A stretch of 64,000 nt of DNA from Anastrepha obliqua (lineage: Eukaryota; Arthropoda; Insecta; Diptera; Tephritidae), in contig NC_072892.1 in the NCBI RefSeq assembly GCF_027943255.1, forward strand, positions 29,535,792 through 29,599,791. The letters are read 5' to 3'. Positions 39,840 to 50,028 of this stretch are shown here, piece after piece. Position 1 is the first letter of the stretch, and every line of letters starts with the position of its first letter. The notes beneath the pieces were generated by a model. That model was not told the DNA's origin. It did no database searches and was given only the letters and a program-made list of their open reading frames with translations. Both the position numbers and the translations under genes were made by a program.

Positions 39840-42760
39840 GCCTTCCTAGATGCATGAAGGCGCACCATCTTAAGCTTTCTTGTTAACCCATAATTCTATA
39901 CACCTCCACTTCAAAAAGTGCACATTTTCTTAAAGGAGTGTAATTTTTAAAGTACACCAGAACGGTCTAAACTTGTTAGACAAATAAGGTAAAAAGGTTT
40001 GCATATAATGTCCAAGTCCGTGGGCTTAATTTAAAAACTGTTACACGCAAATTAAGCAAAAATATCTATTACATATTAATTGAGGGATATAGCCCTGCAC
40101 CCACATGTGGACGAGCCACCCCAACTTTTTAACTTTGGGAGAGAGTTTCAAATGTACTTTTTTGAACCTATTGTAAGTTATAAACCTTGCCAAGAACTAG
40201 CACCCTTTCACTGGAAAAAAGCAAAAAGTAAAGTTCGATAGAACTCTTAGGGTTTTAAATGAGTGAAATTGACCTTTGGCCTTTGACAAAACAATGCTTT
40301 AAAAAAATTGTGAAAATTTGGTCTAAAAATTCGCGCGATTTTCCGTTCCTTGAATATGGCCTTATTTCTAAATGTGAAGTGAAATAGAGCCATATGGCGT
40401 TATTTCTTGTGGCTTTGTAACACAACACTGGCAAATATATAGATAAAAACATAGAAGAAAATTTACTAATAAATTCAAAATAACACTAACTGCAATGTGC
40501 AAAAATACAAAAATCAGTCCACATCATATTACAGACTTCTTAAAAGTGTGGCTACTCTGCACTGTGATTCAAATACCTCACACATATGAGTTTTTGAACT
40601 GCTCGTCGTTCTTTCTTTTAATTCCTTCTGCTATTTTGCTTGAATATTTGCTGCTTTGCCTACTTCAACGCATCCTTCGCACTGCTGCCACTATTTTGTG
40701 AGAGCAATGTTACATAAGTGAATTCTCTCTCTTTTTTTCTCTCTGCTTAGGTCAATCTCTATCTAGCGCTCTCGCTTACTCACTTGGCACGTTGTTGTTG
40801 CTTTGTCGTCTGCGTCCATTTCTAATACTGTCTCTCTTTCTGACGCATTAGGTTTAGCGTTTTGCATCTCGCTTTTTTTCTTCTTTTTTACCGAATTATT
40901 TCAGGCGCTCAAGAACACCAGCTCGGGCTTATATACCAAACTCATAGCAATAAAGTGCGCAATTACTAGCTATATATGGTGAGTACGAAAAATATAGGAA
41001 TATGTGTGTGTGCATGTGGATGGCCTATGCCACGAGGGTACATAGCAGCAGAGAGTGAAATATCGTTTTACACTGCGCTGTATCAAACCGAGGCGGCCGC
41101 TCAGTGTTGGGCGTGTGTTGTTACGCCTTTGTTCAGAAAATTTGTATGCTTTTTAGGATGTCAAATGCGAACAAAAAAAGGGAGTCTGCTGCAGTACGCG
41201 CTAAAATTGTACATGTATGTGCGTGCATATGTTTGTATGTGTAGTCAAGTTTACATATTAACAATCTTCGTTTCTTTCACCTTTATTTTACTTCCAACGC
41301 TTTCGTGTTATTTTGCTTGTTTTGCATTCAACCTTTTGCTGTCGTTTTGCACTAAAACTGTTTCCCCTCTTTGCTAATAGCAACAAAAATTATTGTCCCT
41401 TCTTCTCCTACCGTCGACGACTATCAACTGAGACATCTTCCTACTTTTTCGCCTCAAATGTTTTCCTCCACCCCAGCATTTGGACCAACCAAAGGCACTC
41501 TTTTATACTAGAAAAACGGAAAAACCACAGACTGCTGCAACTTCCATAGCAGTACTGCATGCGCAGTTTTACAGTTTTCCTTTCGCTTTTTCGCTTTCTG
41601 CATATTTCACTTTTGGTTTTTGGCTTTTCGTTTTTCCTGCTTTGTTGCACAAAAAGTGCATCTATGTACAGGATAGCTAATGCAAACAAATGCAAGGTGC
41701 CACACCCAAAAGCGCATTTTTATTTTGCCTACTACCGCCTTTTTTTGAACTTTTACCCTTTTGTGTGCCGTTGACGGGGTGTAAAATTGCATTCGGTTGG
41801 AGTGTTAAGTGTTAAAAATTGCATTTTATATGCACCTACAGTTTGGTGCCGACCAATGAGGAAGCCGCTGATGTCTCGTTTCATTTCGGATTCCTTGCTT
41901 GGATATTTCCCTTCTAAATATATGATTTTCATTAGGCTCCCCGCATATCCTTTATTTTGGTTTCTCTCATTTTATTTGGTACTTTTTTGTTTTTTAATTA
42001 GGGCTTATGTGGTGGAGAAACTCTCTTTGCTGCTGATCCTGGAGGACATACAAAAATTAATTTCGTATTAAAACTAGAATAAATATGGATTTAGAATACC
42101 GAAAATAGCGATTTAAATCCAAACATGCATGCAATCTGCAAGAAGGAAATTCGTGAATAAAAGTTGCTTCAACTCCAACAACAATTAATGAAATCTGGCA
42201 AAATGTGAAAAACTACCAGCAAACTATTACTAGAAAAAAAGCTTATTGAAAGTTTTAAGTAAACGCTACGCACTTTTGACTTAAAAAAGAAGTTTCTTTG
42301 TCTATTTATATTTATTTATGAATTAATTCTTTTATTGCAAAAGGTTTATTTACGTGTATATTATTTTCTTTTATCTGCATGAATATATACAAACAAATAC
42401 AAATTACACTGGTTTACAGCAACAAAGGGAGGCGTACGTCATTCTTAAATTTCTAGGTAGAATCGCTGGCTGGTTCCGAAATCAAGTCAATTTTTTTATG
42501 GGCAAGGTATTTGCGATTTATTGTTGTTCAGCCAAGAAAAAAATGGTGCTATTACATCTTACGAACCAATTGAACAACATTAACATGTTATTAGTTGTGG
42601 GAAATGAAAGATAATGAAATTCCCCTTTCCACCATCAGACATTACTTTTCGATGGGCCTAGGCATATTTTCTGATAAATTGAGATGAGATGAACCATTTC
42701 AGATTTAATTTTTTTTTATGAAAAAATAAAAAAACTAAAGCTTCAAAAAATTAAATTCAA
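39840..42760. other. No gene recognised
   Basis: Contains a CT-rich stretch (40720-40760), TG-rich repeats (41000-41020, 41210-41245) and many short overlapping ORFs, the longest being 40976-41377 plus at 133 residues, with no domain. The base pattern resembles the other non-transposon stretches of the window. No promoter or splice call is justified. Confidence 0.4.
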
Positions 42761-42767
42761 TCTTTAA

Positions 42768-43650
42768 GGGAGTATTCTGGTCTAGAAATTTGAAAAAAAA
42801 TCGTTTTTTTTGCATATTTTCAAAGTTTCGACCTTCAAAAATATGCCCTTCAAAATTTTTCAAAATTCGAATTATTTTTGGAGATACAGCGGATTTTGTG
42901 GCGCGGCGTCTAAGCCGGCCGAGTGGAGCGAATCGCACAATGAACGGCAGATGTTACCGGACCACTTGAGGATTCGTTCTTTCCAGAAAATCTTTTGTAT
43001 CCCACACAATTTTTATTTATTCTATACATATATGTATATATATACTTCTATAATATATACCTGGAAATATATCGGCGATTAATCCAGAGTGAGTAGTAAA
43101 TATTATGATCTAAGTTATTCTATTGGGGGTGGGGCTCAAACTTCAAACGCGATTTTCTCAAAACTACTTTTTTTGAGATGGTCGTCATGATATCTCAAGT
43201 TCTACTTGACCAATCTCTTTGATAATAATTTTTTATTGTATTATTCCATACATTTGTCGGATTTTGAAAAATGTAAGTTTGAAGTATTTTTTTTAAATTT
43301 GAAAAGGTAAAAAAAAGAGGGTAAAATTTTTTTTTTTTCACGGTGACGCCATTTTTTTTTTCTTTTATTTGGCGTAATTCGTTAGCGACATCCTAACTAA
43401 TGAAGCATTTTTTTAATTAGTTTGTTTTAGATCACTACAAAGGTTGGAATCAAGTCACTATTTTTTATGTAGCCCCCAATCCGCCGGCCTGTAAATCCAC
43501 GAATTTTTTATTAATTTTTTTTATACTTTATTGTTTATTTATTATTTTATACTATATTAATAAAAACCATAAAAAAATGTTTTTTTTTTTATTTTTTTTA
43601 TCTTAGTTTTACAAATACCTAAAATTGAGGCGTCTAGACCAGAATACCCT
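42768..43650 (-). mobile_element. TTAA-flanked non-autonomous TIR element (family P, copy 2, inverted)
   Basis: About 882 bp. The left end TTAAGGGAGTATTCTGG continues TCTAGA; the right end TCTAGACCAGAATACCCT is followed by TTAA. Interior in opposite orientation to copy 1: GGCGTCTAAGCCGGCCGAGT, GCGAATCGCACAATGAACGG, CAGATGTTACCGGACCAC, AAACGCGATTTTCTCAAAAC and TGAGATGGTCGTCATGATAT. Different poly-A/T lengths account for much of the length difference. Non-coding. Confidence 0.75.
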
Positions 43651-43659
43651 TTAAAATTA

Positions 43660-44105
43660 AAAAAGTAACGTATGTGTATCTTACAAAAAAATTGAGTTGA
43701 AAAAAATAAATTTAAGCCTTAAAATTAAAAAATATCGAATTTGTAATTTATAATTAAACTAATAGCAGTAAATTCACAGCCCTGAAGTTTCGTCAGCAAC
43801 ATGTTGCTAGCAACATTGATTATGAAGTGAGTAGAAACGGTAAATTTATGAGCAGCGCCCCAACGGCAATTGGCAAATTTCGGGTAACAAAAGCGTTTTT
43901 AAACAAATTAACACACGTACACACATACATATTGACGCAAAAAAGTATAAAGAGGATTTACGAATATTTTTGCTTGAAAATGCAATGTCTTCGGAGTATT
44001 CCAACTCAGGCACTTCACTCGCAAACAAACAGTTAGTTTTGCTCAAATTTTAATTTAAATTTTTTTTTCCATTGTTCCTAGCACCTCAATAAATAAGTTT
44101 AAATT
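43660..44105. other. AT-rich spacer
   Basis: Nothing recognised; small ORFs on both strands without motifs. Confidence 0.45.
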
Positions 44106-44109
44106 ATAA

Positions 44110-44500
44110 TTATTTAGAGTTAAGAATTTGAACTTGCGACCTGCTTGTAGCGCTTCTGCTTCCGCTAGTCGTCTCCACGTGTTAGACGGCCTACCACCAC
44201 ATTTCCGACTGCCTTGAGGGTTTCAGTCCAGGGCTGCTTTTGTGATGTCTCCATGTGGTTTTCGCGGTGTGCGACCGATCCATTTCCACTTTCGCCGTCG
44301 GGTTTCAAGATGCCAAGAATGCATCAGCTTCGTTACTGCCCGGTATTAGTTATGGTATTAGACGGAAAACGCGCACAATTTTACGAAAACTGGGTTTGAT
44401 GAATACCTGGAATGCTTGTCTATCACGCATTGTTGTGGTCCATGTTTCACACTCACACAGAACAACAGACCTTACATTAGATTCAAAGCAACATTTTAAA
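44110..44500 (-). pseudogene. CR1-like non-LTR reverse transcriptase tail (family C, copy 1)
   Basis: Minus-strand frames give RRRKWKWIGRTPRKPHGDI, TKAALDWNPQGSRKC, GRPSNTWRRLAEAEA and LQAG. The order R-RKW-WIGHTLRKP, ALDWNPQG-RKRGRP, TWRR is the well-known end of CR1/Perere-type non-LTR elements lacking RNase H. Upstream (44500-44400) a CRERITMC-like stretch corresponds to the preceding Cys/Arg region, with frameshifts. Only the last 130 or so codons are present. The related fragment of opposite orientation is at 47.15-47.67 kb. Confidence 0.75.
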
Positions 44501-44850
44501 TAGCAGTGAACAAATGTTGCTGGCATCATGTTGCTGGCATATTGCCTGGTGTTTTCACGACGTCAAGTGATTATTACTTTGTCGTGAGATTCATACGAAA
44601 TTTCAGGCATATCTCACGGCAAAGCAATTTATATGGTTTTTGATAGATATTTTACGTGAAACTTGAACTTAGTACTATGATTAAGGAAAAAAATCGATGG
44701 TTATATATGAAAGTTGTGATTGATCCAATGAAAGTCGCGAAATGGAAAATTGTATTGCCTTTAATTTTCTATAATTCGAGTTGAGCTTGTTTGACTACAA
44801 CATTTTTTCTTTTCGGCTAAATAACGATAAATTGCAAATATCTCGAAGAT

Positions 44851-45123
44851 TTGTTCATAAAAAAACTTAACTCGACTTTCGCAAGAGATTACGCATTGGA
44901 ATGGGATAATGACAAGGAGAGCGTAAGTGTTACTTATCTTTGGAAAGTATTTAGTGGTTTCTTGAATTGCCATGCATTTTATTATCTTGATTTGCCATCA
45001 TCTTATACTAGCCCTATGTTCCAATATGAGTTAGAGGAAACAACCAAAATTATACTAGCCGACTCAATGTTTGTGTATCCAAGTGCAGTCCGCAATGAGC
45101 AAAAAAGGCGTTGTCTTGTATAA
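44851..45123 (+). other. Unrecognised open frame
   Basis: Ninety-residue frame with ordinary-looking composition (FARDYALEWDNDKESVSVTY, LPSSYTSPMFQYELEETTK). No motif I recognise, no membrane segment, no clear signal. It could be an unrecognised transposon remnant or chance. Another such frame lies at 45503-45736. Confidence 0.2.
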
Positions 45124-45293
45124 AAAAAAACTGGGCTCTTTAGGGTGAATAGTTTTATGAATAGTCAGGAATGTGCAGATCTTGAATAGGTAAGAAAATT
45201 ATATTTTTAGATACTTTCAGCACACAAATGCTGTGATGGGGTTCAGTTTTTTAGTAGCTAATAATTTCCCGGCTTCCAATAAATCATTCCTTC

Positions 45294-45458
45294 CAGGCCC
45301 GACGAGAGGGGGGGATCGGGTACTTTTTCCCCCGGCCCCGGAGTTCTCAGACGGGCCCGGACTCGAGATTATACGTATTTATATGAATTAGACATAATTG
45401 GAAAGGGCCCGCATTTGCAATTTTCCCCCGGGGCCCGAATATGCTCTCTACGGCCCTG
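45294..45458. mobile_element. hAT-type MITE, GC-rich, with 8-bp target duplication
   Basis: 165 bp of GC-rich sequence (GGGCCC, CCCCCGGGGC runs) in AT-rich DNA. Ends CAGGCCCGACGAGAG (left) and CTCTCTACGGCCCTG (right) are inverted with three mismatches over 15 bp. The 8-bp word ATTCCTTC occurs immediately on both sides (45286-45293 and 45459-45466). CAGGG-type ends and an 8-bp duplication are the hallmark of hAT elements. Confidence 0.88.
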
Positions 45459-45502
45459 ATTCCTTCTCAATACTAATTGACTGGAGTTTAGAACTTTAAA
45501 AG

Positions 45503-45736
45503 ATGCTTAGACAAAATGTGTCTTCCAATTTTGTGTGTGAGTGTTTGAATTGTCTCGTAACTGCAGATGCTTTTTATGAGAAGCTTTTTCATCCAGGGTT
45601 TATCTTTGCCTATCAAGAGAGATTCGATTTTATGAAAAAACTTGTCGATGTGAATTTCTTGAAGTGCTGTTGGTCTGCTTTACATACTACATCTAGGGTA
45701 ATTCCCGTATGTTCGAAAAAATTCAAATATTATTGA
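45503..45736 (+). other. Unrecognised open frame
   Basis: Seventy-seven residues starting MLRQNVSSNFVCECLNCLVT, moderately Cys-rich at the start, ending in a stop. No family recognised. Lies just right of the hAT-type MITE; may be part of the same unknown sequence as 44851-45123 into which the MITE inserted. Confidence 0.2.
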
Positions 45737-45988
45737 AACGAATATTGAGGAAAGTAGACATTTCCCAATAAAAACTAAGCACTCGATATTTTTTCATTAA
45801 GCTCTCGATGTCCATTGCAATTCTTTGGGTTTTGCTTTGGTCTAAAAATGTATTTCGATAGATCTTCAAAAAAAATGTTATTATACTGCGATTTGAATGA
45901 CTGCCACTTAAAATTGTATCAAAATAATGGTGTGATTCTGACATTAAATTAGAGATAGTCGGAATATATACATATATATATAATTAGC

Positions 45989-46070
45989 GGGTACATCCTT
46001 TCGGTGTGTTTGGTCGAGCTCCTTCTCCTGTTTGTGGCGTGCGTCTTGATGTTGTTCCACAAATGGATAG
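45989..46070 (-). mobile_element. SINE family T, 3' fragment
   Basis: Plus-strand TTTGGTCGAGCTCCTTCTCC, TGTTTGTGGCGTGCGTCTTG and ATGTTGTTCCACAAATGGAT are the complement of the family T 3' half. The tRNA-like head is missing, so it is a 5'-truncated or eroded copy. Confidence 0.75.
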
Positions 46071-46221
46071 CCGGATTAAAAAATAATAATTTTCATTTAT
46101 GTGTTATCTATTCTTTATAGGAAACCGCTTTCGAGATTCTAAACTTTGCACTTTGAGATCTTGAAAATAATATGAAGAGGTACATATAACCTAAAAACAA
46201 GTGTTCGTATTCAGGTGCGTA

Positions 46222-47030
46222 TCTTCTTCTTGATTGGCGCGATAGCCTCTTACACGATTTTGGCCGAGTTTAACCGGCACCAGTTGGGCACAAGTGAAGC
46301 CAAGTCCTTCCTACTTGGAGGAGGCTTTTTTCTTGCTTTGCTTCCACCAGCTGATACCGCAACGAATACTTTCAGAGCCGGTGCATTTATTCGGACAACA
46401 TGACCCAGCCAGTCTATTTGGACGACATGACCCAGCCACTGTAGTCGATGCATTTTTATTCGCGCTATGTCGCCGTAAAGCTCATACAGCTCATCGTTCC
46501 ATCGCCTGCGATATTCGCCGTTGCCAATGTGCAAAGGTCCAAAAATCTTGCGCAGAATCTTTATTTCAAACACTCCAAGGGGCACTTCATCGGATATTGT
46601 CATCGTCCAAGCTGCTGCGTCATACGATAGGACGGGCATGATAAGAGCCTTGTAGAGTGTTAGTTTTATTCGTCGAGAGGGGACTTTCCTGCTCAGTTGC
46701 CTAGTTAGTCCAAAGTAGCTCTTGTTGACAACAGAGGTTCTACTTTGGATTTCAAGGCTGACATTGTTATTGGAGGTAATGCTGATTCCTAGATAATCGA
46801 GGTTTTTTTATAACCTCGGAATCATAACTGGCAGCAGTTGCGTGGGTATCGATTTGCGAGTGCGCCGACTGTTTGTTTGGCGACAGGAGGTATTTCGTTT
46901 TGTCCTCGTTCACCATCAGACCTATTCGCTTTGCTTCTTTATCCAGTCTGGAAAAGCAGAACAAATAGCGTGGTTGTTAAGGCCGATGATGTCAATAACG
47001 AACTTGAGATGTCAGAAGTCTGCCAATCTT
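46222..47030 (-). pseudogene. RTE-like retrotransposon 3' part (family R, copy 5)
   Basis: Longest contiguous RT stretch of family R. Minus strand: CSAF-RLDKEAKRIGLMVNE and DKTKYLLSPNKQSAHSQIDT (46975-46800), then a frameshift, NLCCQQ/KSYFGLTRQL region, KLTLYKALIMPVLSYDAAAW (46700-46600), GVFEIKILRKIFGPLHIGNG, RRRWNDELYELYGDIARIKM and LQWLGHVVQID. Next come a small internal duplication of the WLGHVV segment, APALKVFVAVSAGGSKARKK and a (GAA)n tail at 46222. The YADD box is further upstream and not clearly preserved. Shows what copies 1, 6 and 7 have deleted. Confidence 0.8.
46385..46440. repeat. Short tandem duplication in family R copy 5
   Basis: CGGACAACATGACCCAGCCA and GGACGACATGACCCAGCCAC occur 32 bases apart. 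In translation WLGHVVQID is followed by WLGHVVRIN. Present in this copy only. Confidence 0.75.
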
Positions 47031-47149
47031 GGTGCGCATTTTTAAAGCAATTTTAGCATTTTTACACCCTTTATCTATGTTTATAGTTATATTAGGTTTT
47101 TCAATACCTTGAAAGCCAATTCACTGCGGAAAGCGGATGCAGAAAGGAT

Positions 47150-47670
47150 GTATCACAAGATTGCAAAAAGCAATAGGTGCATTTGTACATCTTCGTCCTG
47201 TGTGGCAGTCCAAGCAAATGCACATTGCAACCAAAATACGGATATTCAACTACAATGTTAAATAAGTTCTGCTCTACGCCTGTGAAGCATGGTCTCTGTC
47301 CACGGAAATTCTACAGAAGCTTCAAGTGTTCGTGAACCGCTGCTTGAGACGCATTCTACGTATCTCATGACCATACAACGGGATGCATAGACGATATCAT
47401 CAAAAACCAATTGCAACTGAAATAAGACAACGTAAATGGAGACGGCTTGGAAAGGTGGCACTGAAATCAGGAGACAAGCGCTGGATTGGAATCCCCACGG
47501 ACAACGCAAAAGAGGCAGAACTAGGGGCTCTTGGCGACGCTGCATCGAAGGAATACAAAGCCGTGGACAAAACAATGACTTGGCAGAAGTGAAAAAATAT
47601 ATCCGGTAATCGTACAAAGTGAAAAAATTTTACTTTGATCTTATGCTCCGCAAAGGAGACGAAGGAATGA
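47150..47670 (+). pseudogene. CR1-like non-LTR reverse transcriptase tail (family C, copy 2)
   Basis: Plus-strand reading gives RLQKAIGAFVHLRPVWQSKQ and ATKIRIFNYNVK, then after a stop VLLYACEAWSLSTEILQKLQ and VFVNRCLRRILRI. Later come MHRRYHQKPIATEIRQRKWR, DKRWIGIPTDNAKEAELGAL and YKAVDKTMTWQK, ending around CSAKET. This is the standard CR1/Perere-type carboxyl end (LYACE-W, FVNRCLRRIL, RKWRW-G). Small deletions and a frameshift break it. No RNase H. It is a different copy from the 44.1 kb fragment and reads in the opposite direction. Confidence 0.85.
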
Positions 47671-47679
47671 TGATGATAG

Positions 47680-48150
47680 TTATATTAGTAATTATTAGTC
47701 AAATTGACCAAGCCCAAAAACTTAAGATTGCAGACACAATGTAATATCCTTACTTATAAGCTTGCTTGCTTACCTCTACGAGTATTAAAGAAAGTGAAGA
47801 GCTTCGTTAGAGGGACCATTTCTCATTGTCGGTAGAGTTAAACGATTGTTTGCAAAGCTCAGTCGATTAAAGCCGTTTGTCACACCTAATAGCCTTACAT
47901 TTTTTCAAATACAGAAGTCACGCTTAATTAAACAGGCCTGTTTAGTCTCCTGTCCGGGAGTCGGAGATATTTATTTTTTATTTTTTTAAAAGCTTAAATA
48001 ACAACTGGAAGCGGGTGGTAATGAATCTATATTTTTTATAAAATAGATGATTTGTTTTATTCCTATTAGATGTTAGAGAGAAAATATGTTGGCCAATCTG
48101 AGAAGCGAATTCGCAATATTAACCAAACTGCCGGAAGATTTGTATTATAT
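47680..48150. other. Spacer, nothing recognised
   Basis: AT-rich with T-rich tract at 47970-47990. No coding or repeat signature. Confidence 0.45.
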
Positions 48151-48154
48151 TTTG

Positions 48155-48349
48155 CAAATGACGTCGTACGTTAATCATATTTGGAACTTGTGAAAAAAGC
48201 AGTTGCAGTATGCAGTAAACGGGCAAGGAATGAAGCGCGTAAGATCAAAATAAGGCCGTCCATCACTCAAAATCATACTTTTTATTTATTCAAAAAGTTA
48301 TTCAAAAACAAAATTGATGAAGAAAAAGATGGTTAATTTTGTGCCACAT
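48155..48349. mobile_element. MITE family M, eroded copy
   Basis: Retains TTTTGCAAATGACGTCGTAC, CATATTTGGAACTTGTGA, the AGCGCGTAAGATCAAAAT region, TTCAAAAAGTTATTCAAAA and a right end GGTTAATTTTGTGCCACA. The left inverted end is missing. Confidence 0.7.
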
Positions 48350-48449
48350 AAATATGGCGCAGAGCATATGGAGATACAATGTGCTTATTATTACTATATG
48401 ATACATACTTTTGTGCGTCTCTATCTCGGACTCGCATCGCACTGAAGAC

Positions 48450-48545
48450 ATAAAAAATCAAATAACAAAAAAGTGTATTCTAATCGCGGACGCCTTTTGG
48501 CAAGCAAATGCAAACTTCTGAATACATTTTTTGTTCAGTATAAAA
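48450..48545 (+). repeat. Eroded SINE family T fragment
   Basis: ATTCTAATCGCGGACGCCTT, TTGGCAAGCAAATGCAAAC and TTCTGAATACATTTTTTG follow the order of family T (TTCTAATAGCGGTCGCCC, TCGGCAGGCAATGGCAAACC, CCGAGTGTATTTCTG). Confidence 0.45.
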
Positions 48546-49019
48546 GTTCTTCTTTTATCACTTCATTCTTCATGTCTTCAGTGTATTTCTAATCTTGGAC
48601 CAAGCGAATGGTAGTCGATCGCGAAACCACTCGACTACAGCAGTCAAGCGGTGAAAAGAAATATTCTTAGTCACAAAATAGCCAACACCCCGGCAGCTAA
48701 TTTGTATTTTATCTGCTAGACTTTTCTTTTCTCGCCATTTTGTTGCATTTATTTTGCTCGGCGCCAGAGTTGTGAAATTTTAGTGTACTTTTCTTATTCA
48801 TATTATTTCATATTCATAGGTTACGTAAGCTTTTCCCAAAATGTTGCATTACATATAGCCGGACAAAAGTGCAACTTTTCTGCCTCAAAATGAATTTTGT
48901 CCAGCCAGGTTGTGCAAACAATTCAAGACGATTTCATTTAAGAGTATCTCCAAAGATAAATGAAAATATCCCCTTGGTGTATTTTTAGGAGCTTGAGATC
49001 TTAAATGATAATACAAAAC

Positions 49020-49555
49020 AGATTGTTGGAATGAATTTTTCTTTGTATTATAAGCTGGTAGATAATTTCATTGGATTTTTTTTCTGAATATGACATCCGG
49101 CATATGCCCGCCGCGGCTCCGAGTTCCATAGTACTTTCGATCAGTCCGATGTTTTAATACTTTCTCAAATAAATGTGGCCGCATGGCGTCAAAGGTGGCT
49201 TGAATATTGCAATAAATCGATTGTTAAGTGCGCTGTATGGCAAGTGGCGCCGTCTTGTTGGAGCCAAATGATTAATTCAGTCAACATGGCTCGATTTACC
49301 GTAACGACAGGCAGGCTCCTTCCTCATTTCCAAAGAAATAAGGGCCGATAATGCCACCAGTATTCTATGAACTTCGCGAACAGACTTATTTTCTTTTTTG
49401 TTTCAAAGTAAATGTTCACAATCTGGAACCATTGTTCTTGCGTTAAACGATTCCTGATGACTTTCCAAACCTGAACACTGAAATGTCAACACAGTTTGCC
49501 GTTCTCAGTTGTCAAACCAGAGTTATCGATATCGCTAAATGCGATTCATCTGATG
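49020..49555 (-). pseudogene. DD41D mariner-like element, internally deleted (family D, copy 1)
   Basis: Minus strand: RLTQEQWFQIVNIYFETKK (helix-turn-helix start, about 49455-49400) jumps by deletion to VVTVNRAMLTELI, QQDGATCHTAHLTIDLLQ (second catalytic Asp in QQDGAT, about 49250). By a second deletion it jumps to ATFDAMRPHLFEKVLK-like and SRGGHMPDVIFRKKSNEIIY codons near the C-terminus. The first Asp block and the third Asp block (normally PPRSCDLTPLD) are both missing. The second deletion junction is identical in copy 2 at 57.3-57.8 kb. DD41D spacing is inferred from family knowledge, because this copy no longer contains the interval. TIRs not identified; the 5' side abuts a MITE. Confidence 0.75.
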
Positions 49556-49768
49556 CAAGGTGGCGCAAAATTAATCACCCTATTGGAAAATGTCTAAAAT
49601 TTGCAAATGGCGTCAATCATATTTGACACTCGTGACTAGACAGCTGCAGTATACAAACATAAAAGCAAGCGAGTGCGTAAAGATCAAAATGAAGATTTTC
49701 ATCACTCAGAATAATTTCTTTTATTTAGTAAAATAGTTATTCAAAAACAAAATTGGATGATTAATTTA
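49556..49768. mobile_element. MITE family M, copy lacking its last bases
   Basis: Left end CAAGGTGGCGCAAAATTAAT is intact. Interior has TGCAAATGGCGTCAATCATA, CTAGACAGCTGCAGTATACA and TTTATTTAGTAAAATAGTTA. The right end stops at GGATGATTAATTT without GCGCCACC. Same orientation as the copies at 3.76 and 34.68 kb. Confidence 0.8.
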
Positions 49769-50028
49769 CTCATTACATTACTCATTACATACACACATTA
49801 TTGGCCGACGGTGGCTGCCGTAGCCGAATGGGTTGGTGCGTGACTACCATTCGCAATTCGGAGAACGTGGGTTCGAGTCTCCGTGAAACACCAAAACAAA
49901 CAAAAAAACACAGTTTTTCCTAATAACGGTCGCCTCCCGGCAGGCAATGACAAACCTCCGAGTGTATTTCTGCCATGAAGAAGCTCCTCATAAAAAATAT
50001 CTGCCGTTCGGAGTTGGCTTAAAACTGT

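Noticed and set aside
40976..41377. 133-residue plus-strand ORF as a host membrane protein
   Set aside because: Has hydrophobic C-terminal residues, but TG-repeat-derived stretches (YMYVRAYVCMCS) and no conserved pattern; likely chance.
44582..44619. Hairpin CGTGAGAT...ATCTCACG
   Set aside because: Only an 8-bp stem with a 20-base loop; expected by chance in 64 kb.
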